A DNA stretch of 64,000 nucleotides from Porphyromonas catoniae ATCC 51270 (GCF_000565015.1 NZ_JDFF01000001.1:26603-90602), one strand, 5' to 3'; positions 46,372 to 55,667 are shown, numbered from the stretch's first letter. Translations and numbers: made by a program. Notes: a model not told the origin generated them from the letters alone.

Positions 46372-46668
46372 CACCCTAAATGAGTTCGTCAAAACACTTC
46401 AATTTCTTCCCTTAGCCCCATGAATTTACTCTAGAATGATTTAACTTATAAATGAAAACAATTGTAATACACCCTCTTTAAGAATCTAAGCCATTTTCAT
46501 ATAGTACATCAGCTACTTTAGAGGAATCCCTTAGCTATTCTAGTCCCGTACCTAAGCTATATTGCATCGTATACTAGGCTACGTTCTCTTGGTACTATAG
46601 TATCTTTTCTTCATGTCTTCAATTGCTTATACTTCCTGTCCTTATACATTTCGTCATGGAGAGAAGGT
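46372..46668. other. AT-rich gap between two arrays, no gene seen
   Basis: This stretch, part of the gap 45965-46852, is visibly AT-richer than its surroundings and has no open frame of interest on either strand. I see no motif in it beyond scattered TATA-like words. Confidence 0.5.
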
Positions 46669-46844
46669 TAATCACGTCATTTTACCTCGGTAATCGAAGT
46701 GATTTATCCTAATAATTACAGTGGTTTATCTTATAGAGAAAGCAAAAAGCACACCTATATTATAGGCATCGCTCAACTTATTACGTGACTTACTTCAACA
46801 TGTCTGCTCTGTAAGTTAAGGCTAATCGGAGCGGTTTATCTCGG
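46669..46844. repeat. Decayed intergenic array, 22-bp steps, TAATCGAAGTGATTTATC type
   Basis: Three neighbouring units start at 46669 (TAATCACGTCATTTTACC), 46691 (TAATCGAAGTGATTTATC) and 46713 (TAATTACAGTGGTTTATC). A fourth clear unit, TAATCGGAGCGGTTTATC, starts at 46823, exactly 110 bp (5 x 22) after the third. The four steps between are hard to recognise; that at 46779 (TATTACGTGACTTACTTC) is a partial match. Palindromic arms are AATC/GATT. Confidence 0.6.
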
Positions 46845-46852
46845 TGAGACAA

Positions 46853-46893
46853 TAAAAAGCCTACCCACATCACGCACGTGGGTAGGCTTTTTA
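46853..46893 (-). terminator. Terminator after the second ABC-F gene
   Basis: A 16-bp perfect stem (TAAAAAGCCTACCCAC at 46853-46868 with 46878-46893) and a 9-nt loop. It begins 27 bp after the ABC-F stop on the minus strand and ends in a T-rich arm. Confidence 0.88.
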
Positions 46894-46919
46894 GTAAGGA
46901 AATACGCTGATGGACTCGG

Positions 46920-48851
46920 CTAAAGGTCAAGTTTCATCGCCAGTTCCTCCCAACGAGCTAGCAGGCTCTCTTGCTCGGAGCGGAGAGCTTGATAGCGACT
47001 GAAGAGCGTTGCATCAGTAGCATGCTGGGGATCGGAGAGCTGGGTCTCGAGCATGCGCAACTCAGTATCGATCGCTTCACTACGCTCTTCGGTGGCCTTG
47101 ATTTCCTTCTCTAGGGCACGGCGTTCTTTAGCCTGCTCCTTTTGTCGCTGATAGTCCTCCGCACCTGAGCTAATGGGGGCAGAGGTCGTGGCCTTTGCAC
47201 TCGGCGAAAGTTCAGATAATGAGCTGGGGAATGTATTGTCCTCTCGGTCGCGTTTCTGTAACCAATCGTAGATACCCCCAATATGCTCGGTCACACGCCC
47301 CGAGCGAAACTCGTAGACACGTGAGACAAGTCCGTCAAGAAATTCACGGTCGTGCGAGACGACAATCACTGTCCCCGTGAAGCGAGTTATTGCTTCCTTG
47401 AGGACTTCTTTAGAACGAATGTCGAGGTGGTTCGTCGGTTCGTCGAGGATCAGCAGGTTCGCTGGACGCAATAATAACTTAATGAGCGCAACACGACCAC
47501 GCTCTCCGCCACTGAGGACACTGATCTTCTTCTCCGATTCTTCGCCACCGAACATGAATGCACCAAGCAAATCGTTGATCTTCGTGCGTATCGGGCCGTG
47601 CGCCTCTCGGTCAATTGTCTCGTAGACTGTGAGATTGCCGTCGAGCTCCTGGCTCTGCGTCTGGGCGAAGTAACCAACCTCGACATTGTGCCCCAAGCGT
47701 AGAGAGCCAGTGTAATCAGTGACTTCGCCCATGATGCACTTGATGAGGGTGGACTTCCCAGAGCCATTTTTCCCAACGAATGCAACCTTCTCGCCCCGCT
47801 CGATCGTCATGTTCACGCCCTCGAAGACGGTATGTGTGCCGTAGCTTTTACTCAGTCCCTCGATGATCACAGGGTACGCACCCGAGGTAATGGCTGGCAG
47901 GAACGAGAAGTGCATAGCTCGACGATCGATGTCCTCCACCTCGATGCGCTCGATACGCTCTAATTGTTTGATGCGACTCTGCACCTGTACGGCCTTGGTG
48001 GCTTTGTAGCGGAAACGCTCGATGAAGTCTTCGGTGGCTTGTAGTTCCTTCTGTTGGTTCTCGTACGCACGCCTCTGCTGCTCGAGCCTTTCTTCTCTGA
48101 GCGTGAGGTAATGACTGTAATTCGTCTTGTAGTCATAGAGCTTGCCGAGCTCGATCTCTAAAGTTCGGCTCGTCGTAGCATCAATGAACGCCCGGTCGTG
48201 CGAGATGAGCACAAGCGCAGTAGAGCCAGAGGTGATGAATCGCTCCAGCCAACGGATGGACTCAATATCTAGATGGTTCGTCGGCTCATCCAAAAGGAGC
48301 AGGTCTGGTCGCTGTAAAAGGATCTTCGCAAGCTCAATGCGCATGCGCCATCCACCAGAGAACTCAGAGGTCGGTCGGTCAAAGTCCGTGCGCTCAAAGC
48401 CTAATCCAAGGAGCGTACGCTCTATATCCGCCTCTATGTTCCCACTCGTCTGCATCATGAGTAAGTCCGTGCGCTGAGCATGTCGCTCAATCAGCTCCAT
48501 ATACTCTGGGCTGTCGTAGTCGGTGCGTGTCGCCATCTCCTCGGCTAGTCGCTCTACTTCGTGCTCCAGCGAGGTGATGTGGCTGAAGACCTGCTGGCAT
48601 TCGCCGAGCACCGTACGCTCATCGCTGGTCTGCATCACCTGTGGGAGATAACCGATACGTATGTCTTTTGGGCGACTAATTACCCCTTCGGTCGGCGCAT
48701 CGATGCCAGCGAGGAGCTTGAGCAGAGTAGATTTACCTGCTCCATTTTTACCCACGAGAGCAATGCGCTCCTTAGCGGAGATGACGAAGGAAATATCCTC
48801 AAAGAGGGGCTTAGCCCCAAAGTACACGGAGACGTTATTGACGCTAATCAT
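46920..48851 (-). CDS. ABC-F family ATPase with C-terminal extension
   Basis: A 643-aa soluble twin-cassette ATPase. Cassette 1: GKNGAGKST, FSGGWRMRIELAKILL, LLLLDEPTNHLD. Cassette 2: GKNGSGKST, LSGGERGRVALIKLLL, LLILDEPTNHLD. After the second cassette, a Ser/Ala-rich linker leads to a charged coiled-coil tail (about 560-643, KEQAKERRALEKEIKATEERSEAIDTELRML), as in Uup-type proteins. It acts on ribosomes or nucleic acids. Its ATG overlaps the upstream DUF4230 gene stop (ATGA), which suggests translational coupling. Confidence 0.93.
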   Translation of the reverse strand: MISVNNVSVYFGAKPLFEDISFVISAKERIALVGKNGAGKSTLLKLLAGIDAPTEGVISRPKDIRIGYLPQVMQTSDERTVLGECQQVFSHITSLEHEVERLAEEMATRTDYDSPEYMELIERHAQRTDLLMMQTSGNIEADIERTLLGLGFERTDFDRPTSEFSGGWRMRIELAKILLQRPDLLLLDEPTNHLDIESIRWLERFITSGSTALVLISHDRAFIDATTSRTLEIELGKLYDYKTNYSHYLTLREERLEQQRRAYENQQKELQATEDFIERFRYKATKAVQVQSRIKQLERIERIEVEDIDRRAMHFSFLPAITSGAYPVIIEGLSKSYGTHTVFEGVNMTIERGEKVAFVGKNGSGKSTLIKCIMGEVTDYTGSLRLGHNVEVGYFAQTQSQELDGNLTVYETIDREAHGPIRTKINDLLGAFMFGGEESEKKISVLSGGERGRVALIKLLLRPANLLILDEPTNHLDIRSKEVLKEAITRFTGTVIVVSHDREFLDGLVSRVYEFRSGRVTEHIGGIYDWLQKRDREDNTFPSSLSELSPSAKATTSAPISSGAEDYQRQKEQAKERRALEKEIKATEERSEAIDTELRMLETQLSDPQHATDATLFSRYQALRSEQESLLARWEELAMKLDL

Positions 48852-49531
48852 TGGTTAGAGTGGCGGGGAACAATGCCCTTCGGGTGTATCCCCTCGTCCT
48901 TTGGATACATCCCTTCGGCAGAGCGGCCTTCACCTGGGAGCTGTACCTCCTCGACAAGGATAATCGGGCGGTTAGGAGCAAGCGTAGTGAGTAACTGCTG
49001 GAGCTGCTCTCGGGCATCAGCCTTGGCCCTAGGCAGGAAGCGAGGATCATTCATTATATCCTCGTAGGCTCGAGATAGTATCTTCGTCTCCAGGTCCTTG
49101 ATTGCAGTCCGATCGGAGGTGGCTTCAGCTCGTGCGCCAAAGAGCGATTGGGTGATGCGGTAGTACTTGATGCTGTGCGAGCCACTTGGTCGACGGCCTA
49201 GCTCCACTTGGGGCATAGGGAGCGAGACGTAGAGTGTATCTCCCCCACCCTCTTGTATTTTTAGGTGCTCCAGATCAAACTTTACGTACGCCACGAGATC
49301 AGCCACTCCTTCGGCCATGTAGTCACCCGAATAGGCTTTAACCGACTGTCGATAGGTAATCTCCTGCGTGATGAGTCTAAGTCGCTGGGTAATCTTTGCC
49401 CGTAGCTCTAGAGGCGTCACTTCGGGCTTCGTCTCTGACTCCCGTGTACAGGAGCGATAGAAGTAGATACCTAGCCCTGATCCGACGAGGAGCAGAACAA
49501 GCAGGGCTAGGCTTGTACGGATAATCTTCAT
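48848..49531 (-). CDS. DUF4230-like membrane-anchored protein (copy 2)
   Basis: A 227-aa protein with an N-terminal anchor (residues 5-24) and an extracytoplasmic part matching DUF4230 in outline: repeated strands (RLRLITQEITYRQSVKAYSG, GVADLVAYVKFDLEHLKI, TLYVSLPMPQVEL) and a C-terminal amphipathic helix region (AREQLQQLLTTLAP). The tail has a small internal repeat (GMYPKDE, GIHPKGI). It shares layout with the gene immediately upstream (49559-50221), so the two look like a tandem duplication. Function unknown. Its TGA stop overlaps the ABC-F ATG by 4 bp. Confidence 0.7.
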   Translation of the reverse strand: MKIIRTSLALLVLLLVGSGLGIYFYRSCTRESETKPEVTPLELRAKITQRLRLITQEITYRQSVKAYSGDYMAEGVADLVAYVKFDLEHLKIQEGGGDTLYVSLPMPQVELGRRPSGSHSIKYYRITQSLFGARAEATSDRTAIKDLETKILSRAYEDIMNDPRFLPRAKADAREQLQQLLTTLAPNRPIILVEEVQLPGEGRSAEGMYPKDEGIHPKGIVPRHSNQ

Positions 49532-49558
49532 TTTGTAGAAGCAGGTGGTGCGGGTATA

Positions 49559-50221
49559 TTAGGAAGATGGTGTAGGCGTATAAGAGGGATTGCGTAGGCT
49601 CTCCGCCTCATCGCTCGGGGAAAGGCTGACATGCACCGTCACTCCAAGCTCCCGTAGCATCGAGCCGAGCTTGGCCTCAGCTGACCTGCGTGCATCTAGG
49701 AGGAGCTGGGGGCGTATGCGCTGGAGACTTTCGTCTAGGAAGCGAGTGACCTTCGCCTCTTGCTTGCGTAGGATCTCCTCAATCTCATTCTCCGTTAGTC
49801 GTGAGCGCATCGGGTCAGCCTCTCTCTGCACCACCCTATGGATAGACTCCATTTCCCGTAACACCTCTATTGGAGGCAAGACAAGATCTAGGACACTATC
49901 ATTACGCTGGTGTACCATCGAGGCCGTTAGGCGACTAAGGTCACAGTACGCAGAGGCTTGGCTCACGATCTCTATCGTCGTCTCCCGAGTCCCCAAGAGT
50001 CGCTTCCAGCCGAAGAGACCATCCTTTTTCGGATCTAGGGTCAGTGTGGTACGGAGCTCACTTGTGGCAAGCTCCAGGCGAGAGAGTCCCTGCGCCTCCG
50101 TCAGGAGGACTTGTACGGGTGTGGTACGCTCCTCGGCACTCTTACCCCGGCAAGAGACAAGGGTAAGGAGCAAGAGGCACACGCTGAAGGTAAGCCATGT
50201 ATAAGGTCGGGAGAAAGACAT
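49559..50221 (-). CDS. DUF4230-like lipoprotein (copy 1)
   Basis: A 220-aa lipoprotein from the ATG at 50221 (MSFSRPYTWLTF), with lipobox TLVSC (Cys24). The frame extends to a TTG at 50242, which I reject. The body has RLELATSELRTTLTLDPKK, ASAYCDLSRLTASMV and SVLDLVLPPIEVLRE, then a helical stretch with DESLQRIRPQLLLDARRSAEAKLGSMLRELG. Strand and helix order match its downstream neighbour, suggesting both belong to DUF4230. Unlike that neighbour it ends in a lipobox anchor rather than a TM anchor. First gene of a DUF4230-DUF4230-ABC-F unit. Confidence 0.68.
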   Translation of the reverse strand: MSFSRPYTWLTFSVCLLLLTLVSCRGKSAEERTTPVQVLLTEAQGLSRLELATSELRTTLTLDPKKDGLFGWKRLLGTRETTIEIVSQASAYCDLSRLTASMVHQRNDSVLDLVLPPIEVLREMESIHRVVQREADPMRSRLTENEIEEILRKQEAKVTRFLDESLQRIRPQLLLDARRSAEAKLGSMLRELGVTVHVSLSPSDEAESLRNPSYTPTPSS

Positions 50222-50277
50222 ATCTAAGGTAATCTGGTGCAAATAACTACTGTAGAGTGAGGCTCAAACCCTCGTCA

Positions 50278-51606
50278 CTACTCTTCATGCTCCCTACGCT
50301 CACGTTGCTCACGCTGATGGTAGGGCTCGACTGGGATGTTTCGCTTGAGGATGAGGCGAAGGGAGCGGTCGTAGGTCACGTAGTTCCATATCCAGTTCAG
50401 TAGGACAATCACCTTATTACGCACCGAAAGTATGGAGCGCAAGTGTACGACGAGCCACAGCATCCATGCCGTGAAGCCTCCCCACTTCGCACCTCTAATC
50501 TCTGCGACGGCTCGGTTGCGCCCAATAGTAGCCATCGAGCCAAGATCCTTATAGTGGAAGGGTGAGAGGGGCTTTCCCTCTTGTCGAGCACGTAGGTTAC
50601 GAGCCAAGAGACGTGCTTGCTGGATAGCTACCTGCGCCAGCTGTGGGTGTCCGTTCGGATAGTTAGCATCTGCCGTCATGAGGCATTGGTCTCCGATAGC
50701 GAAGACATTCGTCAGTCCCTTCACCTCGTTATGCTCATCGACGAGGATACGTCTACCACGCCCCAGAGCCTCAGCCTGAATACCCTCCACGGCGTTTGCC
50801 ACAATACCACTCACCCAGATGACCGTACGGGTCTTCATCTCGGAGCCATCACTGAGGCGGAGCGTCTTACCATCGTAGTCTGAGACCATCGTCCCTGTAT
50901 GGATCTCCACGCCCATCTCTCTGAGGCCTCGGGCTGCGGTCTCGGAGCTCCGCTCGCTCATCGCTTGGAGTAGTCGAGGCGAAGCGTCTAAGAGGTGTAT
51001 ACGGAAAAGGGATGAGTCCAAGTAAGGATAATCCTTCGGTAGCACATACCGCTTCATCTCTGCCAGCGCCCCTGCAATCTCTACGCCAGAGGGGCCACCC
51101 CCGACGATGGCTACCGTAAGGAGTGCATTACGCCGCTCTTCATCATCGGAGACGAGTGCCTTCTCAATGTTCTGTAGGAGTACATTGCGTAGGTTCATGG
51201 ACTCGTAGAGCGTCTTCATTGGGAGGCTATGACGAGCAATCTGGTCGTTTCCGAAGAAGTTCGTCGTACCTCCACAGGCTAGGATCAGGTAATCATACTT
51301 CACCTCTCCCACAGAGGTCAGCAGGAGGTTGCGCTCTGGTGCTACTCCTTGGACCTCTGCCAGACGAAACACAAATCCCGTCTTCTTCCTCAGTGCAGAG
51401 CGAAAGGGGAAGGCGATCGAGCTTGGCTCTAGTCCCGACGAGGCGACTTGGTAGATCAATGGCGGGAACTGGTGGTAGTTATGATGGTCAATGAGTATAA
51501 CCTGAAAGTGGCGACTGTCCAGCTCCTGTGCGAGCTTCAGACCGCCAAATCCCCCACCAGCGATAACGACACGAGGCAGGGAAGACTGAGGAATATTGAT
51601 ACTCAT
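50278..51606 (-). CDS. ndh: Type II NADH:quinone oxidoreductase
   Basis: A 442-aa FAD-dependent peripheral membrane enzyme that passes electrons from NADH to quinone without pumping protons. FAD motif VVIAGGGFGGLKLAQEL; NAD motif VAIVGGGPSGVEIAGALAE; second FAD motif NVFAIGDQCLM. The C-terminal amphipathic region (about 365-420, TAWMLWLVVHLRSI) would anchor it to the membrane. It has its own promoter box at 51705-51712. Family-level certainty is high; a related FAD oxidoreductase is the only alternative. Confidence 0.92.
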   Translation of the reverse strand: MSINIPQSSLPRVVIAGGGFGGLKLAQELDSRHFQVILIDHHNYHQFPPLIYQVASSGLEPSSIAFPFRSALRKKTGFVFRLAEVQGVAPERNLLLTSVGEVKYDYLILACGGTTNFFGNDQIARHSLPMKTLYESMNLRNVLLQNIEKALVSDDEERRNALLTVAIVGGGPSGVEIAGALAEMKRYVLPKDYPYLDSSLFRIHLLDASPRLLQAMSERSSETAARGLREMGVEIHTGTMVSDYDGKTLRLSDGSEMKTRTVIWVSGIVANAVEGIQAEALGRGRRILVDEHNEVKGLTNVFAIGDQCLMTADANYPNGHPQLAQVAIQQARLLARNLRARQEGKPLSPFHYKDLGSMATIGRNRAVAEIRGAKWGGFTAWMLWLVVHLRSILSVRNKVIVLLNWIWNYVTYDRSLRLILKRNIPVEPYHQREQRERREHEE

Positions 51607-51704
51607 ACTGCTAATACTTATTGAGGAATAATTTCTATGTATAGCTAAAACAATCCAAGGAGTGCAGAATGTTCTTTCCTCTCATCCTCAGGTTAGTCGA
51701 GCTA

Positions 51705-51712
51705 CAAAGATA
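51705..51712 (-). promoter_or_regulatory. Putative -7 box for ndh
   Basis: On the minus strand this reads TATCTTTG (TAnnTTTG), 99 bp before the ndh ATG. It ends 10 bp from the first unit of the array at 51722, so the -33 region would overlap the array. Confidence 0.5.
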
Positions 51713-51721
51713 CGGATATAA

Positions 51722-51865
51722 ACCCATGCTATCACCCCAGAGAAGGCTCTAGCAAGGGTTACCTCTCAGACCCATGCAAGCATTACCTTCATAACCCTTG
51801 CATGGGTCATAAACAAAACCCTTGCATGGGTTCCCTACCCTACCCACAAGCGCATTCTCAGCCCT
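51722..51865. repeat. Intergenic array, 6 x 24 bp, ACCCTTGCATGGGT type
   Basis: Units start at 51722, 51746, 51770, 51794, 51818 and 51842. The central two are perfect (ACCCTTGCATGGGT). Unit 2 keeps the half GCAAGGGT, unit 3 has ACCCATGCAAGC, and the end units are more decayed (ACCCATGCTATCAC, ACCCACAAGCGCAT). Arms ACCC/GGGT are symmetric; the core TTGCAT occurs flipped as ATGCAA. It lies upstream of ndh and downstream of the thioredoxin gene stop. The rest of the gap (51866-52050) shows nothing clear. Confidence 0.82.
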
Positions 51866-52050
51866 CCTTACTAGCTCTCCAACATGAATAAGTGACGGGC
51901 TACGCAATAGCCCCGTATGTGATGCTCTGTATAGACAAAAGAACATTGGGTGAAGCAATCCATGAGGATGCTTCACCCAATCGTAGTTATACCTTCATCC
52001 CACGTACCTCCATACAAGCGTATGGAGCGAGATAAGGGTGGGAAGGGAGG

Positions 52051-52563
52051 TTACTTAGCCTTATAAATCTGAGCTATGGTCTCCTCAATCTGCTCCGCAG
52101 TCAGATCCCCGACCGTCTGCACAGGTGTACCCTGCATGGGGATGAAGAGTACCATCGGGATGCTACGTACGCCGAAGATGTTAGCAAGCTCTGCTTCGTT
52201 ATCGACATTAATCTTATAGACATCTACCTTGCCTGCATACTTCTTAGCAGCAGCCTCAAGCTTAGGAGATAGGCTACGGCATGGTCCACACCAGTCGGCG
52301 TAGAAGTCCAGTATAGCAGGACGAGAGCCCTTGAAGACAAATTTATTGGGGTGCTCCTTGTAGTCATAGATATTCGCCCGTAGGAAAGCGGCATCAATGT
52401 GACGCACAGCGGAGGCCTTAGCCTCGGGGGCTGCCTCAGCAGATGCAGTAGCCTCTGCCGTAGTCTGTGTATCTGCACTGCTACCGGAGGCCTTGGCCGT
52501 GCATGCCGAAGCAGTCATGAGGCTTAGGGCGGAAAACCCTAGGGTGAGCAAGATCTTCTTCAT
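52051..52563 (-). CDS. Thioredoxin-domain lipoprotein
   Basis: A 170-aa protein with signal and lipobox TASAC (Cys21), then an Ala/Ser/Thr-rich linker (22-55), then a thioredoxin domain with active site FYADWCGPCRSLSP and the cis-Pro in VRSIPMVLFIP. Anchored outside the inner membrane or in the outer membrane, it would reduce or exchange disulfides in the periplasm. The fold is closer to Trx than to TlpA (no insert). It appears to be a single-gene unit. Confidence 0.92.
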   Translation of the reverse strand: MKKILLTLGFSALSLMTASACTAKASGSSADTQTTAEATASAEAAPEAKASAVRHIDAAFLRANIYDYKEHPNKFVFKGSRPAILDFYADWCGPCRSLSPKLEAAAKKYAGKVDVYKINVDNEAELANIFGVRSIPMVLFIPMQGTPVQTVGDLTAEQIEETIAQIYKAK

Positions 52564-52661
52564 AATAAGTTACCTTTAAATTCGTGTTATTACTTGTCTA
52601 AGTAAGCATATAAGTTGTGCTTTTGTTCATATTTCAGGCTAAAGCACACCAGATAGAGAGA

Positions 52662-52697
52662 ATATGCCGCACCTAGACCGAGCTAAGTGCGGCATAT
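52662..52697 (-). terminator. Terminator after the M16 protease gene
   Basis: An 11-bp stem, ATATGCCGCAC at 52662-52672 with 52687-52697, and a 14-nt loop, 44 bp after the protease stop. The following minus-strand bases are T/C-rich (TTCTCTCTATCT). Confidence 0.75.
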
Positions 52698-52740
52698 CAA
52701 AGAGGGACAGTCGGCGTGAGCCGACTAGGTTTGGGAAGGG

Positions 52741-55599
52741 CTACTTCTTAGCCTCTGCAGTGGTGGACTGGAAGGTGATGACGATCCGATCACGAGAGTC
52801 GTAGAGACTCTTGACTAGAGCCTTGACATCGTCAGTCTTGATGCTCTTGAGCTGTGCCTCATAGTCCGTCACGAAGTCGAACCCATGGGTATAGTAACGC
52901 TCGAGCTGGTTCAGCCAGTAGTTATTCTTACGGAGGCTCTCAGCATGCTCCTTACCTAGGTTGGCAATTGCCTTCGTGAAGTACTCTTCGCTAGGCCCTT
53001 GCTTGATCATGTCCTCCAGCCCCTTAAAGACAAGCTTGTTGAGCGTCTCTACCTTCGTGGGATCGGTCTGGAACTGTACGGTGAGCGAACGATGAACAGT
53101 TGGGTAGCGGGAGACATTAACACGTACACCGACGCCGTATGTACCGCCCTCATCCTCACGAATGGTCTTCGTGTAGAGCTGATCTAGGATGGACTGCAGC
53201 GTAGCAGCTACGAGGAGCTCCTTATGAGTGTATTCGCCTGCCGTGGAGAGGATATCAACAGCAATCCCCGTAGGCGTAGTCATAGCCTGGCTGTAAGCCT
53301 TCGTATGTGTACCTGGGATAGCCCTTACTACACGATCGGTAAAGGACTTGTAGGTCACCTTCGTAGCGGGTAGAGAAGCGATGTAACGCTCTACCAAGGG
53401 ACGGAGCTTAGCCTCATCAATGTTACCAACGAAGACGAACTGGAAGCCTCTAGCGTTAGCAAAACGGCTACGGAAGAGCTGGAGTACACGATCGTAGTTA
53501 ATAGCCTTCACTTCACTCTCGGTGAGAGGATAGTTCTCGGGGTTATTAGGGTATAGGAAGCGAGGGACAGAGTCCATCAGTGTGGAGAGGGGATTAGCCT
53601 TATCAGCCTCCAGCTTAGCAATCATACGCTCCTGCCAAGCCTTGAACGCTTCCTTGTCTGAGCGACGTGCGGTGAAGTTCAGGTAAAGCAGCTGAAGCAT
53701 CGTCTCTAGGTCTTCCTTGGTCGTCGAGCCAGAGACATCATCGGTAAGCTCAGACACACTTAGACCAGCGGAAGCGATACGCCCTGCGAGTGCTTTCTCA
53801 AGCGCAGAGTCATCGAACTTACCTAGCCCACCAAGATCGCTGACCATGTTAAGCACCTTGAGATCGAGAGTAGCTGGCTTGGAGAAGTTAAACGACCCAC
53901 CAGGACGAGTACCCGTAAGGAGTATCTCATCATCCTTGTAGTCTGTCTTCTTCAGGATTACCTTCGTACCATTGCTTAGCGTCCAGACCGTAGAGCCAAA
54001 CTTACCATTCTTCTCTTCCTTGACGATGCGTCCCTTCATAGGGAGCTTGTCAATGAGCTTCTGATTGCTGACTTCCTCCTTGAGGGGTGTTACCTCCTGC
54101 TTCATGCCAGAGAGGAACTGAGCCTCTAGCTGGGATGTGGAGGGGAGCTTTACCTCAGGCTTCTCGACACTCGTCATGAGTACGACTACATTTTTCTCAG
54201 GGATGAGCTCTGTCAGAGCAGCGTTAATCTGCTCAACGGTTATTTGCTCAACGACGCCATTCATCAGCTGATAGTAGGAAGCGATATCCATAAGGTAGCC
54301 CCCATTGATGAAGTACTGGACATATTCGTTTGCCCAAGCATCATTCTTACGCTTATCACGCTCGTTGTAGAGATTCTTAATACTTACGAGGAAATCCTTC
54401 TTAGCTCGGTCGTATTCACTCTTATTGAAGCCGTACTTACGTATGCGTACGATCTCTGCCGTGAGAGCCTTAAGTGCTGGCTCCCATGCCCCTTCCTTGA
54501 AGGAAGCATCGAAGTTGACAGCATCTTTGGTCTTCGCCACAATGAAGTCCCCCATATCCATGCTGGCTGACGTAAAGGGAGCGTTAGGCTTCTTCACGAG
54601 GTCAGAGAAACGCTGATTAGCCATCTGGGCGATGACACCCTTGGTATAGTCCTCTACGGGACCGAGGAGTGTGGCTCGTACGAAGAGGGGAGTAATGTCT
54701 TGCTTGAAGCAGATATTGATAGAGTTCTGCGTTGCCTCTGGGTCTGCTGCAATCCCTACTATCGGAGTCTCATTATCGGGCACCTCAGTATAAACACGCT
54801 CTGCTGGGTTAACAGGGGCAGGGATGTCTGCGAAAATCTTCTTGATCTGAGCCTCAGTATAGTCTACATCCACGTCGCCAACGATGACGAGGGCTTGTTG
54901 GTCAGGACGATACCACTTCTTGTAGTAATCACGTAGCACCTGATAGGGGAAGTTACGGACAATCTCCATCTTACCGATTGGCATGCGTTGTCCGTACTTG
55001 TTATTGGGGAAAGCGAGCTCGAGCATCTTGGTCATGTTGCGCATGTCTCCGTTGTCTCGGCTACGCCATTCCTCTTCAATCACCCCACGCTCTAGATCGA
55101 TTTCCTTGTCCTCTAGGCTGATGAAGTTACTCCAGTCGTGCAGGATCAGCACACAGCTATCCACTACGCTCTTGCGTGGCACAGGGATATTCATCAGGGT
55201 ATAGACGGTCTCATCAAAGCTGGTATAAGCGTTGATGTTACGCCCGAAGCTTGCCCCAATGGATTCAAGGAAGTGATCAATCCCCTTACCAGGGAAATTC
55301 TTGGTACCGTTAAAGGCAATATGCTCTAGGAAGTGAGCGAGCCCCTGCTGGGAGTCTTCCTCTTGCATCGAGCCTACACGCTGCACGATGTAGAACTCTG
55401 CTCGCTCCTTAGGCTCTGCATTGTGACGGATGAAGTAAGTCAGCCCATTAGGGAGCTTCCCTATACGCACTGCCGAGTCGATTGGTAGCGGAGGCATACC
55501 ACCTCCAGGTTCCTGTGCCTTCAGAGGTAGAAGACCTCCTGCCACACCTGCTAGAAGTAGGGCAGAGAAGAGGGTTCGGATTTGTTGTTTTAGCCGCAT
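52741..55599 (-). CDS. M16 (pitrilysin) family zinc metalloprotease
   Basis: A 952-aa secreted protease with a signal peptide (1-29, ...LKAQE). The inverted zinc motif HFLEH is at His89-His93 in GLAHFLEHIAFNGTK, with the distal Glu in the ELDLERGVIEEEWRSRD-type region (RGVIEEEWR). A second, inactive M16 half follows (about 500-940), as in the PqqL-like full-length enzymes, so the protein would fold as a clamshell around peptides. Likely periplasmic degradation of peptides; the target is unknown. It has its own promoter box and terminator. Confidence 0.93.
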   Translation of the reverse strand: MRLKQQIRTLFSALLLAGVAGGLLPLKAQEPGGGMPPLPIDSAVRIGKLPNGLTYFIRHNAEPKERAEFYIVQRVGSMQEEDSQQGLAHFLEHIAFNGTKNFPGKGIDHFLESIGASFGRNINAYTSFDETVYTLMNIPVPRKSVVDSCVLILHDWSNFISLEDKEIDLERGVIEEEWRSRDNGDMRNMTKMLELAFPNNKYGQRMPIGKMEIVRNFPYQVLRDYYKKWYRPDQQALVIVGDVDVDYTEAQIKKIFADIPAPVNPAERVYTEVPDNETPIVGIAADPEATQNSINICFKQDITPLFVRATLLGPVEDYTKGVIAQMANQRFSDLVKKPNAPFTSASMDMGDFIVAKTKDAVNFDASFKEGAWEPALKALTAEIVRIRKYGFNKSEYDRAKKDFLVSIKNLYNERDKRKNDAWANEYVQYFINGGYLMDIASYYQLMNGVVEQITVEQINAALTELIPEKNVVVLMTSVEKPEVKLPSTSQLEAQFLSGMKQEVTPLKEEVSNQKLIDKLPMKGRIVKEEKNGKFGSTVWTLSNGTKVILKKTDYKDDEILLTGTRPGGSFNFSKPATLDLKVLNMVSDLGGLGKFDDSALEKALAGRIASAGLSVSELTDDVSGSTTKEDLETMLQLLYLNFTARRSDKEAFKAWQERMIAKLEADKANPLSTLMDSVPRFLYPNNPENYPLTESEVKAINYDRVLQLFRSRFANARGFQFVFVGNIDEAKLRPLVERYIASLPATKVTYKSFTDRVVRAIPGTHTKAYSQAMTTPTGIAVDILSTAGEYTHKELLVAATLQSILDQLYTKTIREDEGGTYGVGVRVNVSRYPTVHRSLTVQFQTDPTKVETLNKLVFKGLEDMIKQGPSEEYFTKAIANLGKEHAESLRKNNYWLNQLERYYTHGFDFVTDYEAQLKSIKTDDVKALVKSLYDSRDRIVITFQSTTAEAKK

Positions 55600-55659
55600 T
55601 GATTTGTATGTATTTGAATTGAATTAGGATACTAAATAACTCACTCGTGGCTTATGCAA

Positions 55660-55667
55660 CAAATGTA
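55660..55667 (-). promoter_or_regulatory. Putative -7 box for the M16 protease
   Basis: On the minus strand this reads TACATTTG (TAnnTTTG), 61 bp before the ATG at 55599. No clear -33 element. Confidence 0.5.

Noticed and set aside
48882..48913. Two 21-bp steps (GGGTGTATCCC, TGGATACATCCC) in the tail of the DUF4230 gene, coding a 7-residue repeat.
   Set aside because: Only two units and a period outside 22-24 bp; likely a simple coding duplication rather than an array.
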